A model generated the notes under the pieces. That model was not told where the DNA came from and made no database searches. It was given only the letters and a program-made list of their open reading frames with translations. Positions 1-12,200 of a stretch of DNA of 64,000 nt are shown here, piece by piece. Made by a program: the position numbers and the translations under genes. Each line of letters begins with the position of its first letter. The first letter of the stretch is position 1. The DNA comes from Oscarella lobularis (Eukaryota > Porifera > Homoscleromorpha > Homosclerophorida > Oscarellidae), in contig NC_089193.1 of NCBI RefSeq assembly GCF_947507565.1, positions 1,298,325-1,362,324 of the forward strand. The letters are read 5' to 3'.

Positions 1-831
1 ACGAAGGTGGGAGTCGTTCCGGCGCTCGATTCGCTCGAATTGGCGAACGGCGTGAAGGAAGTCGCGACGGAGTCGAAGGAGACGATGAAGGTGATTCACG
101 TCGACGGTACGGGCGATCGACGTCACGAGTGCACGCTGAATATCGTCAAATCGATTCGTCTACGCGAACTCCGCAACGTCGTCGTCGACGAGTTCGAAGC
201 GACGTTCAAGAATCGATCGTTCTATTTCCTGACGAGACAACTTCGCACGATCGAACCGGAAGCGGAGACGATGCAGTTCGTTCGCATGGTCTACGACGGC
301 GACGAGGTCTTCGTTCGCGACGTCGATCGCAACGATTCGCCGGAGACGAAGATGCACTTTTGCGTCTGCGGCGCCGTCGCCCAGTTCGAGTGCTCCGAGT
401 GCCAATCGCAGGGCTATTGCAGTCCGGAGTGCCAGGCGAAACACTGGGAGGCGATGCACGCGAAAGAGTGCAGCCTCCAGGGCGAGCAGAAACGACGCTC
501 TATGGTATTGAATCGGGCGCGAATGAGCCGAACCGACGTCGGAAGAACGAACGTTACCAGTTGGAAAGGCTATCTAAGCAAGTCGAGCAGCAACACGCCG
601 GCCGATCAACTGCCGGTGGCGCCGGCCCCGGTGGCGCGGGTGGCGCCGAGAGCTTCGATTGGGAGAGTCGCGCTTCCCAAGGTCGTCACGACGAAACGCA
701 ATCCCATGCTGCTGAATCGCGTTCCGACGGAGGACGTGTTTCAACCTCCGAGAGCCGACTTTCCCACGCCGTCGTTCGATAAAGCGGTCGAGAACGCGAA
801 GAAGGACGGAACGACGGAATCGGTCGTTTAG
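1..831 (+). CDS. MYND zinc-finger protein, C-terminal part (5' end outside window)
   Basis: An open frame runs from the first base to a TAG at 829-831 (276 codons). No ATG fits as a start near the edge, so the N-terminus lies upstream. About 120 residues in there is a MYND-type zinc cluster: paired cysteines in FCVCG, ECSEC, YCSPEC, then a HW and a closing HAKEC, the usual order for this protein-protein interaction finger. The stretch before it may be an alpha/beta domain; the 110 residues after it are basic and Pro/Ala-rich, with no domain I recognise. MYND proteins act as methyltransferases, co-repressors or ciliary factors, and nothing here tells which. The gene converges on APH1, with about 110 bp between the two stops. 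Confidence 0.82.
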   Translation, partial: TKVGVVPALDSLELANGVKEVATESKETMKVIHVDGTGDRRHECTLNIVKSIRLRELRNVVVDEFEATFKNRSFYFLTRQLRTIEPEAETMQFVRMVYDGDEVFVRDVDRNDSPETKMHFCVCGAVAQFECSECQSQGYCSPECQAKHWEAMHAKECSLQGEQKRRSMVLNRARMSRTDVGRTNVTSWKGYLSKSSSNTPADQLPVAPAPVARVAPRASIGRVALPKVVTTKRNPMLLNRVPTEDVFQPPRADFPTPSFDKAVENAKKDGTTESVV

Positions 832-941
832 AGAAACAAAAGTAGAACCGTTTTGCTATTTAATCCAATTTTTTTATTTTTTAGACGACATTACATCATT
901 GTACGCAAACCCCTCCCCTCGACGTCGTCTCATTGACTCTT

Positions 942-2002
942 CTACTTACAGCAGATTCCAGGACCAATTCCACTTGTCCGGAAAGCGTACATCACGGTCC
1001 CAGCGAGAATAAAGTAGTTGGGAACGAGCGAGAGAGCAGCGATACCCGATACGGAACTTCCAGCGGTGAACAGAGACGCGATCAAATGAATGACGGCTGC
1101 AATCGCGATCATCATCCACGATTTCTTCTCGAATCCGGCGAACCAGATGATGCCGAGCGCGGTATTGAGTAGAATAAAGCAGAGAACGTGAAACGCTAGG
1201 AACGCGAGAGGGGGGTAAAGAATAGAGTACGCTTCGACCGTCGGTGGGGACGACACTACCTGATATTAAAAAGAATCCGCCCTTGACTCCGTCGACGCCG
1301 TCGTCGGAATCCCACACCGAGCCGGGACCGACCGAGTCGGCTAGGACGTTGAAGAAGGCGAAGGCTCCGCTAGCTACCCCGTAACCGAGCCCGGCGACTA
1401 GATATATGAAGAATGGCCCCTCGAGGATACGTGCATATTTAGGTGATCATGGGTTACTGACTGAAAGCGAGTTTGGGGCCGTAGACAATGGGAACGCCCA
1501 GCTCCTGAGCAAAACGTTCTCCTCTTCTGTAAAGAAGAAAGTCCCAGGTACTACAGTAAGTCTCTACCCCTATCTCCCCTCCTTGAAGTAACAAGGGAAA
1601 CACGCCCACTGTATTTATACCCCAAAGTCTATCCCCCTTCTCGCCTATCTTTCTCTCTCCCTTTCCTTACCTTATAACTCGGTAAAAGAAATATCGAAAG
1701 AGTTCCTGGAATAGAATGGCGACGATAACTCCGATGAACAATTGCCAGTTTTGATCGTCGCTTTTCACCGTCACCAGTCTCCACACGCAACCGGTGAAGA
1801 AGAGGGAGAGAAGCCAAAAGAACGAGCTACAGTATAATTTCGCTTCGAAAAAACGAGGACAAAAGCAGAAAAAAGGAAGCGAAACTTGCCTCGAAAGAAA
1901 AACGACGAGATTTTCGGCTTTTCCCGCAACGGCAAAGACGAACAACCACAACGGGATGCCGAACGCTATCATCGCAGCACCGAAGAAGCTTTTGAGACCC
2001 AT
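942..2002 (-). CDS. APH1: gamma-secretase subunit APH-1
   Basis: Five exons on the minus strand: 1890-2002, 1671-1826, 1462-1526, 1260-1397, 942-1195; phases agree and give 241 residues (human APH1A has 265). The protein opens with MGLKSFFGAAMIAFG and is hydrophobic throughout with several membrane segments. It carries the APH-1 stretch FNVLADSVGPG and a GLGYGVASG segment matching the conserved GxxxG-containing helix. APH-1 is the scaffold that assembles presenilin, nicastrin and PEN-2 into gamma-secretase in ER/Golgi membranes, the protease that cuts Notch and related proteins. The first intron starts with GC (AG|GCAAGT at 1889). Its ATG lies 24 bases from the ATG of the divergent F-box gene, so the two must share a promoter. 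Confidence 0.95.
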
Positions 2003-2026
2003 ATTTTCGGGCGTTATAGCGCGCTA
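2003..2026. promoter_or_regulatory. 24-bp spacer between two divergent start codons
   Basis: Only 24 bases separate the APH1 ATG (2000-2002, minus) from the ATG of the F-box/LRR gene (2027, plus). Both starts begin frames supported by multi-exon models. Core promoter elements must therefore overlap the coding exons, or transcription of one gene must start inside the other. Confidence 0.6.
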
Positions 2027-4421
2027 ATGGATTCGAGCGATAGTCGAATTCTCGCCTCTTCCATGGTTCGCAGCATCGAACGATCGCTCATCGATCGACT
2101 CGTTTGCCGCGAGACGGTCGACGAGTCGTTCGAAACCGATCTGGGCCTTCTGGACGTCTGGAAAGCGGACGAATCGACGCTGGCGCGCGTCGCGACGACC
2201 GTGCGCGGCTACGGCCTACGAGAAACAATCGGATCGGACGGCAATCGTCGTCTATTCGGTCCTCGACAAGAGAGCAAGCTTCTTCGATGCCGTTCGTGCG
2301 GCCATGACAACGAGATAAACAAGCATTGGTGCATGGAATGCGGCACGGCTTTGCTAGCGGAACGACGGCGTACGAGCGAGAGGAACACGCGCGGAGGACA
2401 CGACGTTGACGAAAGTCGAGGTTTAGTCGATTTGCACTGGACGCAGTTCAGTTCTAAAGGAACGCGAGAAAGGGGCGTTTCAATTGATAGTGAGGCTAGT
2501 GCTCAGTTTCTAAAGAGGGATAAGGAGGAAACGACTGTGCCTACATATGATTTGCATTGGCCCCAGTTCAGTATTAAAAGGGACGTGTCGTTTGATAGGG
2601 AGGCTGTAAGACTGTCAAATACTGCGCCTAGAGATCAGCAGATGAGTAAACTCTCGAGTAGCCAGGCTAGCTCTAAGTCTCCGTGGAAAAGAGAGAAAGA
2701 GAAGGAAAAGCCTTTTGACTTGAATGGGAGATCAGAGTTGTTTTCCGAAGATACTGTGCTCAGTCTCAACGACAGTCTGGATGTCGCTAAGGAGACGTCG
2801 AGGCTTGGCAAATTGTTCGTGTTGGATCGTGAACGGTCTCTGTTTCTTTCTCTTCCTGACGAAATTCTGCTTCACGTGTTGGGGTGGTTGAGTCCAGTGG
2901 ACTTGTGCTCGTTGGCAGCGACGTGCACTCGCTGTCATCGATTGGCAAAAGATCAAAGCCTATGTAAGCATTAAAAAAAGAACGTATTTATACTCTAGAA
3001 AAAAAATTTCTCTTAGGGTCTAAAATTTACGTTTCTAATCGTACATTGCGGGATTCGTGGCTAGCTGCCATAGGCCAGTGTCAGCCGAGAGCTCTCGCTC
3101 TTGTACAATGCAATGGAGAAAAGACTGTGACAGCTCACGGCCTTCGGCAGCTATTTCGATCCGCTTCTACGTCACTAAAAGTACGAATTCGATCGTTGCT
3201 TTGCGTAATATAAACGACTGCGATTAGGAATTAAATGTTAGCGGTTGCCACGGAGGAGAATGGACGGGAAATTCGATTCTCCTTCACGCGTCGTCGAGAT
3301 GTCACAATGTACGAGTCCTCAACATTAGCTGGTCGAAAGACGTGTCTCTCCCAGCGCTGGAAGCGATAATCGACGCCAATCGAGGGTAATAAAGTCTGAC
3401 AGCGAATTTCTCAAATTAAATTTATTACCAGGCTGACGGATTTGGATTTGAGCGGATGCAGCGTTCGTGATACTCACCTCGAAGTTATAGGCTCTAGGCT
3501 AGGCAAAAGGTAAAGTCGGTTCTCTAGAGGCATTGGTCTAATGCCAATTTTTCTATATCTAGTATGACGAGACTTCATCTATCCTCCCTTTGTCACATCT
3601 CGACGTCATCTATAGAGAATCTGTTGCTACAGTGCAAAAATTTAGTCGATCTTAACTTGGGACGATGCTTACAGGTCGCTGCAGTTCAAGCCACGAGACT
3701 TTTGTTTCCTTTAATTAATTAACTATTAGGTCACTCGTAACTTTATTGCAAAAATTTCGGAATCTATTAAGAATTTGCAACGTCTTGAACTACTTGGCTG
3801 CAAAAAAGTAATCTATCTATCTATCTATGTATAATGGAATGCGGCGTTGACCTAATAATAGATAAATTTGCATTATAGATGACTGACAGTGGTGTGGAAA
3901 CCCTTGTACGTTGCTGTCCACTGCTGACGTACGTCGGCCTCAGTCACTGCGGCAATATCACTGACCAATCGCTGACTTACTTAGCAACAAGTGAAAGTTT
4001 GAGGTTGAAGCCAACGAGGCATTGTTTTTTTTTTTATTAGTTTTGATTGTCTTTAGGTCTTTGGACGTCGGTAACTGTTCTGTGAGTGATAGCGGCGTTT
4101 GTGCACTCGCTCGTACTCGTCTAGTGCAGCTCTCTTTGGAATCGACGCGCGTATCTGACGTCGGTCTCAGAGCGATAAGCCAAGATCGTCTATCGGCCTC
4201 TCTCGAAACGTTGGGACTTAGTTTTTGTCATCTAATAAGCGCGAAAGGCGTCGGGGCTATTGTAGAAGAATGTACAAGGAAAGAGGAATATTTGGATATT
4301 TATTTATTTATTCAAATGTGTGCGTAGATTGAAGAAAATCATTTTATATGGCTGCAAAGGCATTGGAAGACTACCACTCCTAGCAAACTCCAGTCTTCGT
4401 ATTGAAATCGACAAGAAATGA
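2027..4421 (+). CDS. zinc-ribbon/F-box/leucine-rich-repeat protein
   Basis: Nine exons: 2027-2963, 3017-3180, 3228-3385, 3432-3509, 3563-3674, 3730-3807, 3879-4003, 4057-4278, 4328-4421; about 655 residues. Residues 88-105 hold a four-cysteine zinc ribbon (CRSC...CMEC). A long polar linker follows, then an F-box near 270-312 (SLPDEILLHVLGWLSP), then about ten cysteine-containing LRRs of the FBXL type (for example LNVSGC, LDLSGC, LELLGC, ILYGC). F-box/LRR proteins choose substrates for SCF ubiquitin ligases. The last intron lacks GT at its start: the protein needs the splice ACAAG|GAAAG at 4278/4279, which looks like AAG|GTAAAG with the T lost. I chose the ATG at 2027 because upstream sequence is APH1 coding sequence. 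I cannot name the ortholog. Confidence 0.85.
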
Positions 4422-4988
4422 TGAAAGTAAGCGTAATGTCAATGACGTCACTCAACAGAATAATATTAGTGAACGGAATTCAAACGTTTGCCGCCCGTTT
4501 TTTTTTTCTAAATCCATTTGGCACCAGTAAGAATATTTAAACATGCTCGTGGAAATGATCGTTGTTCCGGTTCCAGCGCATCCAATTAGGTACGACGCGC
4601 TAAACGCATGCCAACGGCATCCGGGCGTTCGACCGAGCCGATCTCAAATCTCCAGAAATCACGTTAGCGGTCGCAAAGCGCGACGTCAGTAGCCTCGATA
4701 CGCGTACACGTCAAGTCGACGCCCGACGCTCGACTCCCCGAATCGATTCGCCCGAGAACGAGTGAGTACGGCGGGGTCCTCCTCTTTCAAAATGGCCGAT
4801 CCCTTACGACGACCCTGAGCGCGATTCGACGCGCCTATCGACGCCTAGTGGCTGCGAGTAGACGTTTTAGTCATTGATGGAAAGTCGAAGCCAGTCGAAT
4901 CCGAAAGCCGCACCCCGATTTTTTCGAAAGAGAGGAGGGGGGCGTACCCCACTCACCAGATTTATTTATTTGCAGGAAAAACTCGATC
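4422..4988 (+). other. intergenic region and 5' UTR of ARF6
   Basis: No coding frame is supported here. A good donor (A|GTGAGT at 4762) and acceptor (TTTGCAG, ending 4975) suggest a 5'-UTR intron of about 214 nt ending 13 bases before the ARF6 ATG. The promoter then lies around 4600-4740. Confidence 0.5.
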
Positions 4989-5729
4989 ATGGGCAAGCTC
5001 CTGTCGAAGATTTTCGGCAGCAAGGAGATGCGAATACTAATGCTCGGTCTCGACGCCGCCGGAAAGACGAGTAGGAGCTATGGGACGAAGAGGGGCCCCC
5101 TTTCGGGGAACCGGTTCCCAACGCCAACGCCGCGCGTCACTTTCGCTTCTCTCTCTCTTCGTTATAGCGATTCTGTATAAACTGAAGCTAGGTCAGTCGG
5201 TGACGACAATCCCGACGGTAGGCTTTAACGTTGAAACCGTAAGTTACAAGAACGTGAAATTCAACGTATGGGTAAGTCACACCACCAAGCAGAAAAAAAA
5301 TTTATATTATATGAATATTTTTCTTCTTTTTAGGACGTCGGTGGGCAGGATAAAATTCGACCACTTTGGAGGCACTATTACACGGGCACCCAAGGTCTCA
5401 TATTCGTCGTCGATTGCGCCGATAGGGAACGAGTCGAAGAAGCGCGACAGGAACTACATCGAATCATCAACGATAGGGAAATGCGCGACGTCATTATATT
5501 GATTTTCGCTAACAAGCAAGATTTACCCGACGGTGAGAAGAATATAATCAATAGTTAATTAGCGTATTATTTTTTTTGTTCTGTAGCTATGAAGCCGCAC
5601 GAAGTCCAGGAGAAATTGGGTCTAACGCGAATTCGTGATCGTAATTGGTATGTCCAGCCGTCGTGCGCAACGACGGGCGACGGACTACAAGAGGGACTAA
5701 CGTGGTTGTCATCGAATCACAAATCTTGA
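4989..5729 (+). CDS. ARF6: ADP-ribosylation factor 6
   Basis: Four exons (4989-5070, 5168-5271, 5334-5532, 5587-5729) give exactly 175 residues, the length of animal ARF6. It starts [10 protein letters not shown], with Gly2 for myristoylation. It has the P-loop GLDAAGKT, the switch regions [10 protein letters not shown] and [11 protein letters not shown], and the NKQD guanine motif; the near-identity to ARF6 beyond these makes it that member rather than ARF1. ARF6 cycles between plasma membrane and endosomes and controls endocytic recycling, PIP2 synthesis and cortical actin. It precedes the RhoGAP gene, a cortical actin regulator on the same strand, but nothing shows co-regulation. Confidence 0.98.
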
Positions 5730-6244
5730 TGGTGATTCGTTTGTTGAATTTTTTTCTCTTCTCTCTCTCTCTCTCTCCTGTGCTCTCTCCCTCCCCCCCT
5801 CCGTGTGCACACCTCCCCTCAGAAAAACGTCGTTTTTGTGTCTTTGTGTGTGAGTGTATCTGTGAAGTTGATTGGTTTGCTGCATGGGCGTGCTTAGTAA
5901 GTGACTCCGAGACCATTATGAACGTAAACGTGTTTTTTTTGCGTATACGATTTATTATGATGGAGTCGTTGACTGTACGTACACTCAGGCTAGTGGTAGT
6001 AGTATATAGCTTTTGTATGTGAAAAAGACCCTGCACCTCGATTTGAAAATTATCACGTGGCACGTTTGAGCAGTCCCGTACTCTACGTCGCAGCGTACAC
6101 ACCTACTCACACCTACGCGACCTACGCGTGCTAATTTTTCCTAGGCATTGTTCCGGGAATCGACGCGTGCGAGAACACGTCACCGGGGAGAGCGCACGCC
6201 ACACGCCATTCTTCCGTCGCGACCAGGGGCTAGGACACGCGCGG
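5730..6244 (+). other. intergenic: ARF6 3' UTR and upstream region of the RhoGAP gene
   Basis: Holds CT-rich and T-rich sequence (5755-5820) and no supported gene. A possible acceptor (TTTCCTAG, about 6145) could end a 5'-UTR intron of the next gene. Confidence 0.4.
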
Positions 6245-9200
6245 ATGGCCGCCTCGGACTCGCCCGCACGTCGAACGTGCCGCGTATCGGTCGTCGGCCT
6301 CTCGGGACGCGACAAAGGCGCCGAAGGCGTCGGAAAATCGTGCCTATGCGATCGATTCGTTCGCGGTCCCGTCGAAGACGATTTTCGCACGGATCACATA
6401 TCCGAAGTGAGCCAATCGGACTTCGTCGGCTCCGTCATCAACAATCGCCACTTCCTCTACTGGGGTCGCGTCGAAAAGCGCCCCGATTCGACGTCGCCGT
6501 CGATCGCTTTCGAAATCGTCGAACAGACGGAGTTCACCGACGACGCGACGTTCGCGACGTTTCCCGGGCAGCCGTACGCGAAGCGCGCCGTCGCGACGAA
6601 GCTCGAATCGAAGGGAAAGATCGCCTACGCGAACAAAGATCAAATGGCCATACCGGCCGACTATCCCGTATCCGAATTTCCGTCCAAGTTCGCCGTCGAC
6701 GGATTTCTCGTCGTCGTCGACGCGCAGGCGCGATTTGGAAGCGGGGGCGCGGTCGGCGACGCTCAGCTGAAATTTCTCGCGAAATTTCTCCCGGCGTTGA
6801 GCAAGACGAAAAAACCCGTCGTCGCCGTGGCAACCAAGTGCGACGTCGCCGACGAAGCGTACGTGCGGGAAATCGAAAGTACGATAGCGCGTCTCGTGAA
6901 GAATCCTCACCTCGTCGAGACGTCCGCCGTCGACGACGTCAACGTCGATCACGCCTTTCACGCGTTGGCTCATCTCGTCGAAAAGGGAAATCGTACGCGC
7001 GCGAAAATCGTCTCGTACGCGCACGCGAATCGGGCGCGCCAGGCGCTCGTCGTCGACGCGAAGCGCGCCTATCAGACGGCGCTCGTCGAGACGATCGGCG
7101 ACTTTCAGACGACGTGGGAGCGCTGTCGTCGACTGATGACCGATTCCGAGGCGTTTCGACGTTTCGTCGAGCTGCGCGGCGTCGTCAAGGCGCGTCGACT
7201 CTTCGCCCAGCACGTGTTCGAGTTGAAGGAGCGGAAGCAGGTGCAACGGCGCGCGGAGCACTTGACCAAGTTGCCCAAGGCGCTCGAAGCGATTCTGTCC
7301 GACGTCGTCGACGGGAATAGCACGTGGGCCGAGTGCCAGGCGACGATGCGCGATCACGACGAATTTGAGCACTATTTCGTCGTTCTGCCCGACGGGTCGG
7401 CGTGGGAGGACGACGATTGGCTCGTCTGTCAGGATTCGCGCGTACCGTCGGGGATATTGGCGCTCGACGACGCGGCGACGATATTCGACGTCTATAAGAA
7501 TTGCGTTTTGGTGAAGAAGAAGAAGCAGGAAATGGAGACGCGATTGCGGAGTATGCTCGAAGAGGCGGATGACGAAATTTTGCCAGGTTATTAAATATCT
7601 ATAGTCTATAAGTTGAGTTTGATTTTCATTTTGCTTTCTCTCTAGGAATGTCGTGGGCTGATGTGAAGGACTATCTCGCCGCGCAGTATCATCAGTACGA
7701 GGACTTGCTCGACGACGACGCTCTCGGCAAGCGAGTTTGGAAGGAGCACGAGGAGAAGATTCGCGCTCTCGCCAAGGACGATTTCAGGGAGCTTCTCTAC
7801 GAGACGCCGCATCTGTTCGACTTCACGCGCGCGACGAACAAACTCGCCGATCAGCAGCACATCTTCAAAAAGGCTCTGCAGGTAAAAGAAAAAAAAACAT
7901 TCTCCTATTTCTATGATCACTGATGTTGTTCTTGTTGTATAGGAGGATCTTCGTTATCAGCAGTTGCAGAAGTGCGAAGTCGATCGGAGCATTCTCATTT
8001 GGAATCACGTCGCCTTTCTGCAGAAAGAGCCCAAGGTTGACGCTCGTATTCGAGAAGGAATTGCCAAGACGAAACGGTGGGTAGACACCTTCCTTTGGTA
8101 CTTATATATATAACCTAAATGCTTTTTCTTTTTTGTGCTAGACGTGGCACGTTGATGATCAACAGTAATAACTGGATCACTAAGCCCGGTGAGACGAGAC
8201 TGAAACTTCTGCTTCTCGGTTCAAGCGATCTAGCTCACGAATTAAAGGACGAGATTGCGGTACAAAGATAATAGGAGCCGGATTTTTTCTGTACTACTCT
8301 CCCTTCTTCTCTTAGGCGCTTTGCACGGCGAATTTTGAATTTGAGCCGGAGGCGGAGAGAAAGGTGACCTACAGTCTCGACATCAAAATTATTGACGACG
8401 ACGAAGTGTCGACGAGCAGTTTTGCGAGCGGAGAATTCACTCCCAACGGTACGCTATTTTTCTTCTCTTTTTTTTTTTCTTGGGCCTCCCTCTCCTATCT
8501 ATTGCCGCTTCTCTCTTTCGTTCTCAGGCTGCGTCTGCATTTTTAGCAATACGACGAATCTCCAATACGTGACGCGTGCTCTTGAAGGCCACGTCATACA
8601 CAGCGTCGGCCGAACGGCGACGATGGGTCGGCTGCCCTTTCGCGGCCTTCCCATCACTCTCATTCAAGCGGTCGATCCCAATATGCCAGAAGCAGATCAG
8701 CAGGACGTCGCCCAAGAAGGGGAAGAACTGGCGAAACGGTGAGAGAAAGAGATAGAGGCAAAATCGCTCCCTCTATACACGCAGTACCGCTTCGCTTTCC
8801 CCCCGCTCACCCGGCCAGACGATTTGACTTGAAGTCAGTGTTCAGTCATATTGTCTACGCCGTGTAGCGTTTGGTTTTAGATGGTTTGAGTTATCTAAGT
8901 GTAGCGCACGTTTTGCTGCCCTTTATAGAGGCGCCATATATCACCTAGATTTTGCTGACCAAGCGCATTGCCGTTTCTTCGTATCCGTTCGCTTTTCGCG
9001 TCCAAATAGCCACTGAATGTCTTTAGAATAGATCACCAATGTACTTCGCGGCTGATTTTTCGCCTCTACTTGCTCGTATAGACCATTTTGTCATGCGTCT
9101 TACAACTGACGTCATGTGTAGCGTGACAGGGCGTGTCTTGCGTACGTGGAACGCGTTTTATTTTCGTTTTTTCGCGTTTCTACATTGATTTGCGACCAAA

Positions 9201-12200
9201 TTCATTCGCGGTTGTGGTCAGAAACGTATTTGCGGCCGATTGAGAGTGGTTTTAGTTCGATCAGCGCACTTTTTGTGGCGAACAGCTGCAGTGGAAGTGA
9301 CCCAGGCAGGGTTGTTATATATATACCCAGCGTTTCCATATACCTATCAGTAGCAGGAGCATGAGCTCTTGGCTAGGATAGAAGGGAGTTGGAAACGCTC
9401 TCCAAGGGTTTGACCATCATGGCCCGGTGGCTGGTCACTCTCCTCACTTGACGGCTTCGGCCTTCCTAGTCATTAGTTCCTCTGCGCCTGTGAGATACCT
9501 CTGATAGGGATAAACCTCCATAGCACCGTCTTCCGTGTGGTTTGTATCAAGTGTCGTAACCTTTTTAAATTTTTAAAAATTTGCTACGTGAAAGAGACGC
9601 GTTTTTTGACCCTTTTAACGGTCAAACGACGCGTTTCTTCAAAGGGGGCCTCACTTCAAAGTTTGTGCGTTTCTCATTGTATTGACCTCTTGTCTGATTT
9701 CTAGGAGCTAGTCATTTCCTTATTGCATCTTTTCCTAGGCTCCAGTGTGGTCTATCTATTTCAAAGCCAGATAGCCGAGAAGAGCATCAAAGCGTGACGT
9801 CGGAGCAAGCCAAAGAGGCGTTGGGATCACTCATATCTTGCATCAAGCACAGAGAAACGTTCATTAGCGTTACGAAACGCGTCGAAGCGGAACTGAGGCA
9901 AGTAGAGCCAAATTCAGAACCATTGATTTTATTATTCTCTTCGTTCAGATTGGCCATGTACGTAATGGACAACGATCCTTATCCTGTGGATCAGATCATG
10001 GGTCCTCTGTTGCGACATCAGTGCTGCTGGCGAGATCCCGACGAGACGAACGTCGTAAAAATGCAAGTTTGGATCGAGGGAGGATATCGATGCGTCGAAG
10101 TCACTCTTCTGTCTCCCCAAGGCAAAAAAACTCTATTATTAATTAATTAAAGCTTTAGGGTCGAGACCGTGCAATATCATTTTCTAGGAGTATCGTCGGC
10201 ACGTCGTCGACCTCGCCACGGATTCATTCTCGCGTATTCTGCAATTCGAAGAGCATCCTATAACAATATCAAGTCAGTTGATGATAGGATATCGTGGAGT
10301 GATTATGTCATCGATATTTGGGGTTGTTTTTTCTCTCTTTCCCCTAGGGTTCTATCCGAGTATCTTTCCCAGATTCCGACGCTCGTTCTCGCCGTCACGA
10401 GTCAAGTCAACGTCGAGACGGGATCGAGCGACTCGCTGAGAGACAAGCTGGAACTGGAGCTCCTTCAGTTCGGCAACGGTCTCGCAATTCGCCGCAACTT
10501 TCTCTTCGTCGCCACGTCGCCTCAAAAAGATCAACCAGGTAGAAAGAAAAAAAAATAGAGTGCGTTTCTCTCTAGAATTCGATTGTCTTTCTCTCCAGAA
10601 ACCATCTACCTATCCTTTTTCAAAGAGGCGTGGAAGAAACGCTTCAGCAGCGTTCTCACCCAAATGGGCTCATCTCCCAGCATGACTCCAATGTCGAATC
10701 GACCGCCGGCTCCGCTTCCACCCGAAGCCTTAGACGACATGACGCTATCGTCGCCGTCTCGCCTCACGTCGACAGACGGCGTCGGAAAGCCTTTCGGCGG
10801 CGTTTTTCCTCCGCCGCCGCCTCCGCTGCCGACGAACCCGCCGCCGTCGCTCGCGTCGCCGTCGCGCCGAACGTCGGCACCGCAAGGCCCCCTGCAGTTC
10901 ACGTACTACCACGAGATGCGATCGTCGTCGTCGTCGCCGAATCTCGCGAGAAAATCGCCGCAACCGCCGCCCGAATTGGCGGAGGCGACGGATGACGCTG
11001 CGGAAACGAGTCTTTATGCCGTCGTGAACGTGCGACGAACCAAGGACGAAGTTGAAGAGGAAGACGACGACGACGACGACGAGGAAGAAGGGATTGCGTC
11101 GCCGCCGCCGCCGCCGCCTCCGCCACGGGAAGAGCCGCTCTACGCGACGCCGCACGACATTCACGCCGGTCGAAAGCCGACTCGCATCATGAGCACGAAG
11201 TCCGTGAGTAAAAAGAGTCGAGATAAAGCGGAAAAAGTCCCGCCACCAGTTGCGACGAAGACGGAAATAGAAGAGGAGGAGTCTCAGTACAATTTGGTCA
11301 AAGACGCCGTGACCGCTTCCTCGTCGTCCGAGTCGCCTTTTCCCGTCGTCGTTGCCGAGAAGGAGCTCTACGCTTCGGTGAAGGATGCCGTCCCCGAGGA
11401 AGCGCAATACGCTCTCGTCAAGGACGCCGTTCCGACCGCCGAACCGGTGGCAAAGGAAGAGCCTCCTCCCCGTAAAGACGTCGCCAAGTCGCCGCTCTAC
11501 GCGACGCCGATGGACGTCAGCGCGACATTGAAACCGGTTCGCGTGTTGAGCACGAAACGACGAGACGAGACGACGTTGTCGTCGTCGTCGACGACGACGA
11601 CAGCGCAGCTGGACGTGAACGAGTTGCGCGCTCGTCGCGCGCGACGACACGGCTACGAACGAGTCGAAATCGACGACGGCGTTCCTTCGGTATCCCATTC
11701 GTCCGATCAGCTCTCGTTGCCGCCGCGCGGCGCGCCGTCGTACTCGTCGTCGAGCGACACGGCGTCGGAGGGATCGCCGTTGCTGCGTCGACGACAGGGG
11801 CGATACCGCGGCGGCGGCGGCGGCGACTCGACCGACGGTTTGCTTGGGTCCGCCGTGCACGGGGGACGAGGGCCGCGTACGTCGAGCGGCGGCAGTTCGG
11901 ATCTATTGGGAGGGAAGTCGAAGACGCCGGTGATGTTGAGAGGTTCACTGGGGTTGGACGATGACAAGGTGGCGGCGCGAAAGAGAGCCTCGTCGCAAGG
12001 TGGTGTCTTTTTATTTTGAGGTTGAATTTTTAATGGATTTTTTTGGGTTAGGTGAAATTTCTGTTTTTTCGATCCAGTCGCAAAGTGACTACGATCATTT
12101 CTTCACGAACGATATCTATTTTTTCTTTTTTGCCTTAGGCGAACTTTCCGTTATGTCGGTGGAGGAGACGGTCATGTCGCCGCGCGCCACGCGACAATTT

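Noticed and set aside
6148-7372. Large antisense and alternate-frame ORFs across the RhoGAP first exon
   Set aside because: Arg-rich shadows caused by codon bias (GTCGTC-type runs) of the true frame.
9146-9364. 72-codon ORF shared by both intronic repeat copies
   Set aside because: Kept because the copies are nearly identical; composition gives no protein family, and no splice or promoter context supports translation.
10745-11948. Antisense Arg-rich ORFs opposite the proline-rich RhoGAP exon
   Set aside because: Low-complexity mirror of CGTCGT-rich coding sequence; no family resemblance.
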